Shown: in pieces, positions 33,919 to 43,032 of the stretch
How the letters are laid out: each line of letters opens with the position of its first letter
How positions within the stretch are numbered: position 1 is the first letter of the stretch
NCBI RefSeq assembly: GCF_014257025.1
Contig: NZ_JACMSF010000041.1
Location: 1-64,000 of the forward strand
Length of the DNA: 64,000 nt
From: Streptomyces cupreus
GTDB taxonomy: Bacteria > Actinomycetota > Actinomycetes > Streptomycetales > Streptomycetaceae
Reading direction: 5' to 3'
Translations under genes and position numbers: made by a program
The notes under the pieces: generated by a model
What the model was told of the DNA's origin: nothing
Database searches by the model: none
Seen by the model: only the letters and a program-made list of their open reading frames with translations

Positions 33919-36645
33919 TTAATGCGCCGCCGATTCCCAGTCCGCGCCCGAGCCCACCGAGACTCCCAGGGGCACGTCCAAGGTGACCGCGTTGGACATC
34001 TGCTCGCGGACCAGTTCCTCTGCCCGTTCCCGCTCGCCCGGGGCGATCTCCAGGACGATTTCGTCGTGGACCTGGAGGAGCATGCGGGACTTGAGGTCGG
34101 CCTCTCGCAGGGCCTTGTCGACCTTGAGCATGGCGATCTTGACGATGTCGGCCGCCGTGCCCTGGATCGGGGCGTTGAGGGCCATGCGCTCGGCCGCCTC
34201 CCGGCGCTGGCGGTTGTCGCTGTTGAGATCGGGCAGGTAGCGGCGGCGGCCGAAGAGGGTCGCCGTGTAGCCCGTCGCGCGGGCCTCGTCGACCGCTCGG
34301 CGCAGATAGTCCCGTACGCCGCCGAAGCGCTCGAAGTAGGCGTCCATCAGGGCGCGGGCCTCGGCCGCCTCGATGTTCAGCTGCTGGGAGAGGCCGAAGG
34401 CCGAGAGGCCGTACGCCAGGCCGTAGGACATCGCCTTGATCTTGCGGCGCATCTCCGCGTCCACCGCGCCGGGCTCGACGGCGAAGACCTGGGAGGCGGC
34501 CGTGGTGTGCAGGTCCTCCCCCGAGGTGAACGCCTCGATCAGGCCCTCGTCGGCGGACAGGTGGGCCATCACACGCAGCTCGATCTGGCTGTAGTCCGCG
34601 GTCATCAGGGACTCGAAGCCCTCGCCGACCACGAAGCCGCGGCGGATCGCGCGGCCCTCGTCGGTGCGGACCGGGATGTTCTGGAGGTTCGGGTCCGTCG
34701 AGGAGAGCCGACCGGTCGCGGCGACCGTCTGGTTGAAGGTGGTGTGGATCCGGCCGTCCGCCGCGATCGTCTTGATCAGACCCTCGACCGTGACCCGCAG
34801 TTTCGCCTGCTCACGGTGGCGGAGCATGATCACCGGGAGTTCGTTGTCCGTCTGGGTCGCGAGCCAGGCCAGGGCGTCGGCGTCGGTGGTGTAGCCGGTC
34901 TTGGTCTTCTTCGTCCTGGGCAGGCCGAGCTCGCCGAAGAGGACCTCCTGGAGCTGCTTGGGCGAACCGAGGTTGAACTCGTGTCCGGCCGCGGCGTGCG
35001 CCTCCTTCACCACCTGCTGCACGGCGCCCGCGAACATCTGTTCCATTGCTTCCAGGTGGGCCCGGTCGGCGGCGATGCCGTGCCGCTCCATACGGGCCAG
35101 CAGCGCGGAGGTGGGCAGCTCCATGTCGCGCAGGAGGTCGGCCGCGCCGACCTCCTGGAGCCGGCCCTCGAAGGCCTCGCCCAGGTCGAGGACCGCGCGG
35201 GCCTGGACCATGAGCGCCTCGGCCTCGGCGCCGTCGTCCGCGCCGAAGGCGAGCTGGCCGTCGGCCGCGGCGGCGGGGGCCAGCTCGCGGTGGAGGTACT
35301 CCAGGGAGAGCGCGTCCAGGTCGAAGGAGCGGCGGCCGGGCTTGACCAGGTAGGCGGCGAGGGCGGTGTCCATGGTCACGCCGTCCACGGTCCAGCCGTG
35401 CTCGGCGAAGACCCGCATCGCGCCCTTGGCGTTGTGGAAGACCTTGGGGCGCTCGGCGTCGGCCAGCCAGGCCGCGAACGCCGTCTCGTCGGCCTCGTCC
35501 AGCTGGGACGGGTCGAACCAGGCCGCCGGTCCGCCGGCCGTGGCCAGCGCGACCTCGGCGACCGAGCCGGTGCCGAGTGCCCAGGTGTCGACGGTGGCGA
35601 TGCCGAGGGGCGCGGTGCCGTGCCCGGCCAGCCACGGGGCAAGATCGCCGGTGCCGAGCACCTTGCCGTCCAGCTCCACGCCGTCCGCGACGACCGGGGT
35701 CTCCTCGGCCTCCTCGGCGCCCGGGTCGACCGCCAGCAGTCGCTCCCGGAGGGAGGGGTTACGGATCTCCAGGGTGTCGAGGACCATCGCGACGGCCTTG
35801 CGGTCGTACGCGGCCCGCTCCAGGTCGGCGACCGTCTTGGGCAGCTCGACGGTGCGGACCATCTCGGTCAGCCGGCGGTTGAGCTTGACCGCCTCCAGGT
35901 GGTCGCGGAGGTTCTGACCCGCCTTGCCCTTGACCTCCTCGACCCGCTCGACCAGCTCCGCGAACGAACCGAACTGGTTGATCCACTTCGCGGCGGTCTT
36001 CTCGCCGACGCCGGGGATGCCCGGCAGGTTGTCGGACGGGTCGCCGCGCAGGGCCGCGAAGTCGGGGTACTGGGCGGGCGTCAACCCGTACTTCTCGATG
36101 ACCTTCTCCGGCGTGAACCGGGTCAGCTCGGAGACGCCCTTCGTCGGGTACAGCACGGTGACGTTCTCGGTGATCAACTGGAAGTTGTCCCGGTCGCCGG
36201 TGACGATCAGCACCTCGAAGCCCTCGGCCTCGGCCTGGGTGGCGAGGGTGGCGATGACGTCGTCCGCCTCGTACCCCTCGACCGCGAAGCGCTCGGCGTG
36301 CATCGCGTCGAGCAGCTCGCCGATCAGCTCGACCTGGCCCTTGAACTCGTCCGGGGTCTTGGAGCGGTTCGCCTTGTACTCCGTGAACTCCTCGGAGCGC
36401 CAGGTCTTGCGGGACACGTCGAAGGCGACCGCGAAGTGCGTGGGCGCCTCGTCGCGCAGCGTGTTGGCCAGCATCGACGCGAAGCCGTAGATCGCGTTCG
36501 TCGGCTGGCCCGTCGCGGTCGTGAAGTTCTCCGCGGGCAGCGCGAAGAACGCGCGGTAGGCCAGGGAATGCCCGTCCATGAGCATCAGCCGCGGACGGCT
36601 GCCGCCGGGGTTCGTTTCGGTCTTCTTCGATGCTGTCTCTGCCAC
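33919..36645 (-). CDS. polA: DNA polymerase I
   Basis: 908 residues from GTG 36645, the usual Streptomyces PolA length; ATG-type starts further up only add junk. The 5' nuclease domain (about 20-300) has LMLMDGHSLAYRAFF and GVGEKTAAKW. The proofreading region (about 310-490) lacks the D-x-E of active 3'-5' exonuclease (here GIATVDTWALG), as in actinobacterial PolA. The polymerase has DYSQIELRVMAHLS (motif A), RRKIKAMSYGLAYGLSAFGL (B) and LQVHDEIVLEI (C). Repair and Okazaki-fragment processing enzyme. Divergent from the molybdoenzyme gene. Confidence 0.97.
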   Translation of the reverse strand: MAETASKKTETNPGGSRPRLMLMDGHSLAYRAFFALPAENFTTATGQPTNAIYGFASMLANTLRDEAPTHFAVAFDVSRKTWRSEEFTEYKANRSKTPDEFKGQVELIGELLDAMHAERFAVEGYEADDVIATLATQAEAEGFEVLIVTGDRDNFQLITENVTVLYPTKGVSELTRFTPEKVIEKYGLTPAQYPDFAALRGDPSDNLPGIPGVGEKTAAKWINQFGSFAELVERVEEVKGKAGQNLRDHLEAVKLNRRLTEMVRTVELPKTVADLERAAYDRKAVAMVLDTLEIRNPSLRERLLAVDPGAEEAEETPVVADGVELDGKVLGTGDLAPWLAGHGTAPLGIATVDTWALGTGSVAEVALATAGGPAAWFDPSQLDEADETAFAAWLADAERPKVFHNAKGAMRVFAEHGWTVDGVTMDTALAAYLVKPGRRSFDLDALSLEYLHRELAPAAAADGQLAFGADDGAEAEALMVQARAVLDLGEAFEGRLQEVGAADLLRDMELPTSALLARMERHGIAADRAHLEAMEQMFAGAVQQVVKEAHAAAGHEFNLGSPKQLQEVLFGELGLPRTKKTKTGYTTDADALAWLATQTDNELPVIMLRHREQAKLRVTVEGLIKTIAADGRIHTTFNQTVAATGRLSSTDPNLQNIPVRTDEGRAIRRGFVVGEGFESLMTADYSQIELRVMAHLSADEGLIEAFTSGEDLHTTAASQVFAVEPGAVDAEMRRKIKAMSYGLAYGLSAFGLSQQLNIEAAEARALMDAYFERFGGVRDYLRRAVDEARATGYTATLFGRRRYLPDLNSDNRQRREAAERMALNAPIQGTAADIVKIAMLKVDKALREADLKSRMLLQVHDEIVLEIAPGERERAEELVREQMSNAVTLDVPLGVSVGSGADWESAAH

Positions 36646-36823
36646 GTCCCCGATCCTGCCACGCCGCACTGACAGTCGGGGCCCACGGCCGGATCGGCGG
36701 TGCCCGAGGGGTTCCCGCACCCATTGCTCGCGCCCGGCGGTGAACCCGGGCGCGGGCGTTGTCGGTGACACGTGCGAGGATCGGAGACGTACCTCACATA
36801 CGCAGTCGTAAGGAGAGCGTGCG

Positions 36824-39103
36824 ATGGCGACGAAGCCGCCCAAGGGTGATCCGGTTCAGGACGCGCCGCAGGTCGCCGAGCCGAAGCACGCGGCGGCGGG
36901 GCTGCCCGCCATCGGGCACACCCTGCGCGTCGCCCAGCAGCAGATGGGCGTGAAGCGGACCGCGCTGACGCTGCTGCGGGTCAATCAGAAGGACGGGTTC
37001 GACTGCCCGGGCTGCGCCTGGCCGGAGCCGGAGCACCGGCACACCGCGGAGTTCTGTGAGAACGGCGCGAAGGCGGTCGCCGAGGAGGCCACCCTGCGCC
37101 GGGTGACCCCGGAGTTCTTCGCCGCGCACTCCGTCGCCGACCTGGCGACCCGCAGCGGCTACTGGCTGGGACAGCAGGGACGGCTGACCCACCCCATGTA
37201 TCTCCCCGAGGGCGGCGACCACTACGAGCCGGTCACCTGGGAGCGCGCCTTCGACATCGTCGCCGAGGAGCTGGCGGCCCTCGGCTCCCCCGACGAGGCC
37301 CTCTTCTACACCTCCGGGCGGACCAGCAACGAGGCGGCGTTCCTCTACCAGCTGTTCGCCCGCGAGTTCGGCACCAACAATCTGCCGGACTGCTCGAACA
37401 TGTGCCATGAGTCGTCGGGTTCCGCGCTGAACGAGACCATCGGCATCGGCAAGGGCAGCGTGCTGCTGGAGGACCTCTACAAGGCCGATCTGATCATCGT
37501 GGCCGGACAGAACCCGGGCACGAACCACCCCCGGATGCTCTCCGCGCTGGAGAAGGCCAAGGCGAACGGCGCCAAGGTGATCAGCGTCAACCCGCTGCCC
37601 GAGGCCGGTCTGGAGCGGTTCAAGAACCCGCAGACCCCGCAGGGCATGCTCAAGGGCGCCGCGCTCACCGATCTGTTCCTGCAGATCCGCATCGGCGGCG
37701 ACCAGGCGCTGTTCCGGCTGCTCAACAAGCTGATCCTGGAGAGTGAGGGCGCGGTCGACGAGGAGTTCGTCCGCGAACACACTCACGGGTACGAGGAGTT
37801 CGCGGCCGCCGCGCGCGCCGCCGACTGGGACGAGACGCTCACCGCGACCGGGCTGTCCCAGGAGGAGATCGAGCGGGCCCTCGGCATGATCCTCGCCTCC
37901 GAGCGGACGATCGTCTGCTGGGCGATGGGCCTGACCCAGCACAAGCACTCCGTGCCGACCATCCGCGAGGTGGTCAACTTCCTGCTTCTGCGCGGCAACA
38001 TCGGGCGCCCGGGCGCGGGCGTGTGCCCGGTGCGCGGGCACTCCAATGTGCAGGGCGACCGCACGATGGGCATCTTCGAGCGGCCCGCCCCGGCCTTCCT
38101 GGACGCCCTGGAGAAGGAGTTCGGGTTCGCGCCGCCGCGCGAGCACGGCTATGACGTCGTACGGGCCATCCGCGCGATGCGGGACGACAAGGCGAAGGTG
38201 TTCTTCGCGATGGGCGGCAACTTCGTGTCGGCGTCGCCCGACACGGAGGTGACCGAGGCGGCGATGCGGCGGGCGCGGCTGACGGTGCATGTGTCGACCA
38301 AACTGAACCGTTCGCACGCGGTCACGGGTGCGCGGGCGCTGATCCTGCCGACGCTGGGGCGGACCGAGCGCGATCTTCAGGGCAGTGGCGAGCAGTTCGT
38401 GACCGTCGAGGACTCCATGGGCATGGTGCACGCCTCGCGCGGGCGGCTGGAACCGGCGAGTGCGCAGTTGCTGTCGGAGCCGGCGATCGTGTGCAGGCTG
38501 GCGCGTCGGGTGCTCGGCTCGGACAGCCGGGTGCCGTGGGAGGAGTTCGAGAAGGACTACGCGACGATCCGTGATCGCATCGCGCGGGTGATCCCCGGTT
38601 TCGAGGACTTCAACGCGCGCGTGGCGCGTCCCGGCGGGTTCGCCCTGCCGCACGCTCCGCGTGACGAGCGGCGGTTCCCGACGGCGACGGGCAAGGCGAA
38701 CTTCACGGCGGCGCCGGTGGAGTATCCGGAGCTGCCCGAGGGGCGGCTGCTGTTGCAGACGCTGCGGTCGCACGACCAGTACAACACCACGATCTACGGC
38801 CTCGACGACCGTTATCGGGGGATCAGGAACGGTCGGCGGGTGGTGCTGGTGAACCCCGAGGACGCGCGGGGGCTCGGGGTCGCGGACGGGTCGTACGTCG
38901 ATCTGGTCAGTGAGTGGAAGGACGGGGTCGAGCGGAGGGCTCCCGGGTTCCGGGTCGTGCTCTATCCGACGGCTCGGGGGTGTGCGGCGGCGTACTACCC
39001 CGAGACCAATGTGCTGGTGCCGCTGGACGCCACGGCGGACACCAGTAACACCCCGGCCAGCAAGTCCGTCGTCGTGCGTCTGGAACAATCGGCGACCGAC
39101 TGA
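36824..39103 (+). CDS. FdhF/YdeP family molybdopterin oxidoreductase
   Basis: 759 residues. Molybdopterin-binding motifs are present: FYTSGRTSNEAAFLYQLFAR, ADLIIVAGQNPGTNHPRMLS, AKVISVNPLP, RPGAGVCPVRGHSNVQGDRT and the C-terminal dinucleotide-binding domain with HDQYNTTIYGLDDRYRGIRN and VLVNPEDARGLGVADGS. It has one Cys pair (F-D-C-P-G-C-A-W) near residue 66, so at most a minimal cluster site. The family resembles formate dehydrogenase alpha subunits but its substrate is unknown; no partner subunit is next to it. Confidence 0.93.
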   Translation: MATKPPKGDPVQDAPQVAEPKHAAAGLPAIGHTLRVAQQQMGVKRTALTLLRVNQKDGFDCPGCAWPEPEHRHTAEFCENGAKAVAEEATLRRVTPEFFAAHSVADLATRSGYWLGQQGRLTHPMYLPEGGDHYEPVTWERAFDIVAEELAALGSPDEALFYTSGRTSNEAAFLYQLFAREFGTNNLPDCSNMCHESSGSALNETIGIGKGSVLLEDLYKADLIIVAGQNPGTNHPRMLSALEKAKANGAKVISVNPLPEAGLERFKNPQTPQGMLKGAALTDLFLQIRIGGDQALFRLLNKLILESEGAVDEEFVREHTHGYEEFAAAARAADWDETLTATGLSQEEIERALGMILASERTIVCWAMGLTQHKHSVPTIREVVNFLLLRGNIGRPGAGVCPVRGHSNVQGDRTMGIFERPAPAFLDALEKEFGFAPPREHGYDVVRAIRAMRDDKAKVFFAMGGNFVSASPDTEVTEAAMRRARLTVHVSTKLNRSHAVTGARALILPTLGRTERDLQGSGEQFVTVEDSMGMVHASRGRLEPASAQLLSEPAIVCRLARRVLGSDSRVPWEEFEKDYATIRDRIARVIPGFEDFNARVARPGGFALPHAPRDERRFPTATGKANFTAAPVEYPELPEGRLLLQTLRSHDQYNTTIYGLDDRYRGIRNGRRVVLVNPEDARGLGVADGSYVDLVSEWKDGVERRAPGFRVVLYPTARGCAAAYYPETNVLVPLDATADTSNTPASKSVVVRLEQSATD

Positions 39104-39163
39104 GCGTTTGCTCAGGTGCCGGCGAACGCTGGACCGGATCGACGACGAACGGAGTCTGGCCCC

Positions 39164-39652
39164 ATGGGCGAGCAGCAGCAGGTGAGGTTCCCGCAAGAGG
39201 TCATAGACGAGTACGCCGCGCTCGGGGTGGATCTGCCGGCGCTGTTCTCGGCGGGGCATCTGGGGACGCGGATGGGGGTGCAGATCCTGGAGGCGTCGGC
39301 GGAGCGGGTAGTCGGGACGATGCCGGTGGAGGGGAACACGCAGCCGTACGGGTTGCTGCACGGGGGTGCGTCCGCGGTGCTGGCGGAGACGCTGGGGTCT
39401 GTGGGGTCGATGTTGCACGGGGGGTCTTCGAAGATCGCCGTGGGTGTCGATCTCAACTGCACGCACCATCGGGGGGTGCGGTCGGGATTGGTGACCGGGG
39501 TTGCTACACCGGTGCACCGGGGGCGCTCTACGGCGACGTACGAGATCGTGATCAGTGACGAGGACGACAAGCGGGTGTGTACGGCGCGGCTGACCTGCCT
39601 GCTTCGGGATGTGCGGCCGGGGGACGGGGCGCATGTGGGTGCCGCCGGCTGA
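39164..39652 (+). CDS. hotdog-fold thioesterase (PaaI family)
   Basis: 162 residues from ATG 39164 (GGAG about 9 nt upstream). The hotdog thioesterase motif QPYGLLHGGASAVLAETLGS is intact, with HGG and the acidic residue in LAETLG that activates water, followed by VGVDLNCTHHRGVRSGLVTG. PaaI-type enzymes hydrolyse aromatic or acyl-CoA thioesters. It is 60 bp downstream of the molybdoenzyme gene on the same strand, so possibly co-transcribed. Confidence 0.92.
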   Translation: MGEQQQVRFPQEVIDEYAALGVDLPALFSAGHLGTRMGVQILEASAERVVGTMPVEGNTQPYGLLHGGASAVLAETLGSVGSMLHGGSSKIAVGVDLNCTHHRGVRSGLVTGVATPVHRGRSTATYEIVISDEDDKRVCTARLTCLLRDVRPGDGAHVGAAG

Positions 39653-39816
39653 TCGACTGACCGCGCACTGGGGCTGAGCGGGAGGTGGGAGGCGCGGCCC
39701 GTCGCTGACAGGGTGCCGCCGCTTTGGCGGCGGGCGCCTCCCCAGCGGCGCGGCTGCCCCAGCTGTGCCGGCCATTCAGCGGCGACCGTCCCCGGCTTCC
39801 GCGGTACCGTTCCCTC

Positions 39817-40491
39817 ATGACCGGCACCGGCCCCGTCGAGCCCGTCAACGCCCCTGATGCTGACGGGAGTTTCGAGGTCATCGGGGCCGATGCACCGCGC
39901 CTCACCGACCGGGTCGCTCAGCGATGGGGCGCGCTCCCTCCCCGCGCGCGGAAGAGCGCCGTCGCCGCGGGTCTCGCGCTCCTCACCGCCGTCGGAGCCC
40001 TCCTTCTCGCCCCCGACGACCCCGAGACCCGCGAACCCCTCGACCTCTCCGCCTGGCCTGCCGACGTCACCAGATGGGACTACCTCGGCCTCGCCGAGCA
40101 CCCCAACTCCCCCACCACCAGGGGAAGTTACCGATTCGCCGTATCGGTGCTCCGGGGGCCTGACGTCACCTTGCGGGTCACCGGGGCCGCCTTCGACGGG
40201 CTCCGTGCCCAGAGCACCCCTCGTCCCGAGTTCACCGTCCCGGGTGGCGCAACTCGGCGCATCACGGTGGAGATTTCCGTATCCGACTGTTCGGAACTGC
40301 CCCTGGATGCGGGATTTCACTATCTCGACGTAACGCTGCGTAACACCCACGCAATACAGCGCCACAGCTTCATCTTCGGTGGCGCATTCTCGCGGGACCT
40401 TTCCGATCTTCTTCACGAGGCCTGCGACCCCATACCCCCTGGACCGGGCCCACGGCCAATCGGAAGTGCAAGTTCTCAGAATGCGGACTGA
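39817..40491 (+). CDS. membrane-anchored extracytoplasmic protein of unknown function
   Basis: 224 residues from ATG 39817. A disordered N-terminus (1-40) ends in RWGALPPRARKSAVAAG, followed by one hydrophobic helix (about 47-67: VAAGLALLTAVGALLLA), after which the protein is extracytoplasmic and beta-strand rich (SYRFAVSVLRGPDVTLRVTG, ITVEISVSDCSELPLDAG). No known catalytic motif. Two Cys (about 172 and 212) could form a disulfide. Confidence 0.7.
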   Translation: MTGTGPVEPVNAPDADGSFEVIGADAPRLTDRVAQRWGALPPRARKSAVAAGLALLTAVGALLLAPDDPETREPLDLSAWPADVTRWDYLGLAEHPNSPTTRGSYRFAVSVLRGPDVTLRVTGAAFDGLRAQSTPRPEFTVPGGATRRITVEISVSDCSELPLDAGFHYLDVTLRNTHAIQRHSFIFGGAFSRDLSDLLHEACDPIPPGPGPRPIGSASSQNAD

Positions 40492-40706
40492 GTGGAAATT
40501 CTGCCAAAACGGCTGAGAGCGCCCTCAGGCGAGGCCTGCCCTCCACCACGTCATAACAAGAAAGTCACAAGGAAGCTCACGACGATGCTCATCCGCACAT
40601 ACCGGGCTTAGAGTCACGGCCAGTCACCGCTCCATCGGGAGTTCGGTACCAGCGCGGCACCCGCCGTCCCTACCCGGGACGGGCGTGACTGCGGAAAGGA
40701 CTGATT

Positions 40707-41948
40707 GTGCGACGTTCCTTGGTGATACTTACCTCCGTCCTCGCGACCGGAGCTCTGACGCTCACCGCCTGCGGCTCCCGAGACGACAACGGCGGCAGCG
40801 ACAACAGCGACGGAGACACCACCACCCTGACCATCGGCGTGGACGCCCCGCTGTCCGGTGAGAACTCCACCACCGGCCTCGGCATCCAGTACGGCGCCCA
40901 GATCGCCGTCGACGACGCCAACAAGAACAAGCTCGTCCCGGGCGTGACCTTCAAGCTGAAGGCCTACGACGACAAGGCGCAGCCCGCCACCGGCCAGTCG
41001 AACGCCACGGCGATCACCGGCGACAAGACCGCCGTCGGCGCCGTCGGCCCGCTGAACTCCGGCGTCGCCCAGACGATGCAGCAGGTCTTCGCCTCGGCCA
41101 AGATGGTCCAGATCTCGCCGTCCAACACCAACCCCGAGCTCACCCAGGGCAAGGACTGGCAGACGTCGAAGAAGCGGCCGTACGACACATACTTCCGCAC
41201 CGCCACCACCGACGAGCTCCAGGGCAGCTTCGCCGCCGACTACGCCTACAACGGCCTCAAGAAGAAGAGCGTCTTCGTCGTCGACGACAAGCAGACCTAC
41301 GGCGCCGGTCTGGCGAAGATCTTCAGCGAGCAGTTCAAGAAGCTCGGCGGCAAGGTCGTCCAGACCGACCACGTCAACACCGGTGACAAGGACTTCGGCT
41401 CACTGGTCACCAAGATCAAGAACTCCAAGGCCGACCTGCTCTACTACGGCGGCCAGTACGACGAGTCGGCGCTGCTCACCAAGCAGATGAAGGACGGCGG
41501 CGCCAACATCCCGCTGTTCGGCGGTGACGGCATGTTCGCCACCACCTACATCGAGGCCGGCGGCGCGGCCACCGAGGGCGACCTCGCCACCGCGATCGGC
41601 GTCCCCGCGGACACCCTGCCCGCCGCGAAGTCGTTCATCGAGACCTACAAGGCCAAGGGCTACAAGGGTGACTACGGCGCCTACGGTGCCTACTCCTACG
41701 ACGCCACCACCGCCATCATCAAGGCTGTGAAGGCGGTCGTGGACGCCAACGACGGCAAGGTCCCGAGCGACATCAACGACCTGCGTGCCAAGGTCGTCGA
41801 AGAGGTCCAGAAGTCGGACTTCGAGGGCCTCAGCGGCAAGGTCGCGTTCGACGAGTACGGCGACACCACCAACAAGCAGCTGACGGTTTACCAGGTCGAA
41901 AAGGGTGCGTGGAAGGCTGTGAAGACCGGCACCGCCGACCTCGGCTGA
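40707..41948 (+). CDS. branched-chain amino acid ABC transporter, substrate-binding lipoprotein
   Basis: 413 residues from GTG 40707 (GGAAAGGA 7 nt upstream). A lipoprotein signal with lipobox L-T-A-C (Cys near 22) places it outside the membrane. The periplasmic-binding fold type I is shown by LTIGVDAPLSGENSTTGLGI, QYGAQIAVDDAN and AVGAVGPLNSGVAQTMQQV, FVVDDKQTYGAGLAKIF. Partner of the LivHMGF genes that follow; a GC hairpin at 41971-42007 after the stop probably limits read-through so this gene is made in excess. Confidence 0.93.
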   Translation: MRRSLVILTSVLATGALTLTACGSRDDNGGSDNSDGDTTTLTIGVDAPLSGENSTTGLGIQYGAQIAVDDANKNKLVPGVTFKLKAYDDKAQPATGQSNATAITGDKTAVGAVGPLNSGVAQTMQQVFASAKMVQISPSNTNPELTQGKDWQTSKKRPYDTYFRTATTDELQGSFAADYAYNGLKKKSVFVVDDKQTYGAGLAKIFSEQFKKLGGKVVQTDHVNTGDKDFGSLVTKIKNSKADLLYYGGQYDESALLTKQMKDGGANIPLFGGDGMFATTYIEAGGAATEGDLATAIGVPADTLPAAKSFIETYKAKGYKGDYGAYGAYSYDATTAIIKAVKAVVDANDGKVPSDINDLRAKVVEEVQKSDFEGLSGKVAFDEYGDTTNKQLTVYQVEKGAWKAVKTGTADLG

Positions 41949-41970
41949 CCCAGGCAGCCCACCAGCAACG

Positions 41971-42007
41971 CGGGCCGCGCGGGCGGGGACCCCGACCGCG
42001 CGGCCCG
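41971..42007 (+). terminator. hairpin after the binding-protein gene, probable attenuating terminator
   Basis: CGGGCCGCGCGG (41971-41982) and CCGCGCGGCCCG (41996-42007) are perfect 12-bp arms, 23 bp after the stop of the substrate-binding protein and before livH. No T-run follows, so it may stabilise the upstream mRNA or partly terminate. Confidence 0.7.
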
Positions 42008-42023
42008 TTCTCACACCCAGACC

Positions 42024-42069
42024 CTGCACACGTTCAGTGCACCCACGACCTTGCACGCGACCAGTGCAC
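42024..42069. repeat. tandem imperfect repeats upstream of livH
   Basis: Two 19-bp units, CTGCACACGTTCAGTGCAC (42024-42042) and TTGCACGCGACCAGTGCAC (42051-42069), 27 bp apart, match at 15 of 19 positions. Each unit is itself an inverted repeat (TGCAC / GTGCA). They lie 30-75 bp before livH, a position suited to an operator or an RNA element. Confidence 0.6.
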
Positions 42070-42098
42070 AAGACATCCAGCGACATGGAGGCCATGCG

Positions 42099-43028
42099 GT
42101 GAACACCCTGCCGCAGCAGCTGGCCAACGGGCTGCTTCTAGGCTCGATGTACGGGCTGATCGCCATCGGCTACACGATGGTGTACGGCATCGTCCAGCTC
42201 ATCAACTTCGCGCACGGCGAAATCTTCATGACCGGGGCCTTCGGCGCCTTCACGGTCTACTTCTACATCCTTCCCGACGGCACCTCGATGGCCGTCGCCG
42301 TCCCGCTGATGCTGATAGGCGGTGGCCTCGTGGCCATCCTCATCGCCGTCGGCGCGGAGCGGTTCGCCTACCGACCACTGCGCGGAGCACCACGACTGGC
42401 GCCACTCATCACCGCGATCGGCCTCTCCCTGGCTCTCCAGGAAGTCGTCCGCAACTTCTACCCCGGCGCCGACCGCGCCATCGCCTTCCCGGGCCTGGAC
42501 ACCACGCATGACATCGGCTCCATCACCATCAAGGACGCCGACATCTTCCTGATCCTCTCCGCGATCGTGTGCATGGCGGCGCTGGCGTACTTCGTCCGCA
42601 AGAGCCGTACCGGCCGCGCCATGCAGGCCACCGCGCAGGACCCGGACACCGCCCAGCTGATGGGCATCGACACCAACCGCATCATCGTGATCGCCTTCGC
42701 GATCGGTGGCTTCTTCGCCGCCGTCGCCGCGGTCGCCTACGGCCTGAAGTACGGCAACATCGACTACCGCATGGGCTTCCTGATGGGCCTCAAGGCCTTC
42801 ACCGCGGCCGTCCTCGGCGGCATCGGCAACATCTACGGCGCCATGCTCGGTGGTCTGGTCCTCGGCATCGCCGAGACCCTGGCCTCCGCCTACATCGACG
42901 AGATCCCCGGCATGCAGCAGCTCGGCGGTCAGAGCTGGGCCAACGTCTGGGCCTTCTGCCTCCTCATCCTCGTACTCCTGGTCAGGCCACAGGGTCTGCT
43001 CGGCGAGCGCGTCGCGGACAGGGCGTGA
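42099..43028 (+). CDS. livH: branched-chain amino acid ABC transporter permease LivH
   Basis: 309 residues from GTG 42099 (GGAGG 7 nt upstream). Inner-membrane LivH: PQQLANGLLLGSMYGLIAIG, MVYGIVQLINFAHGEIFM and the ATPase-docking loop G-R-A-M-Q-A-T-A-Q-D-P-D-T-A-Q-L-M-G-I. About eight hydrophobic helices. It works with LivM; the order SBP-H-M-G-F is the classic operon layout. Four bp separate it from livM. Confidence 0.95.
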   Translation: MNTLPQQLANGLLLGSMYGLIAIGYTMVYGIVQLINFAHGEIFMTGAFGAFTVYFYILPDGTSMAVAVPLMLIGGGLVAILIAVGAERFAYRPLRGAPRLAPLITAIGLSLALQEVVRNFYPGADRAIAFPGLDTTHDIGSITIKDADIFLILSAIVCMAALAYFVRKSRTGRAMQATAQDPDTAQLMGIDTNRIIVIAFAIGGFFAAVAAVAYGLKYGNIDYRMGFLMGLKAFTAAVLGGIGNIYGAMLGGLVLGIAETLASAYIDEIPGMQQLGGQSWANVWAFCLLILVLLVRPQGLLGERVADRA

Positions 43029-43032
43029 TCAC

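Noticed and set aside
33805..36672. 955-codon open frame on the plus strand opposite polA
   Set aside because: It is the antisense shadow of a high-GC coding gene; polA has clear motifs and the opposite frame has none.
36794..39775. 993-codon minus-strand frame across the molybdoenzyme and thioesterase genes
   Set aside because: Antisense shadow; it spans two genes and shows no known domain.
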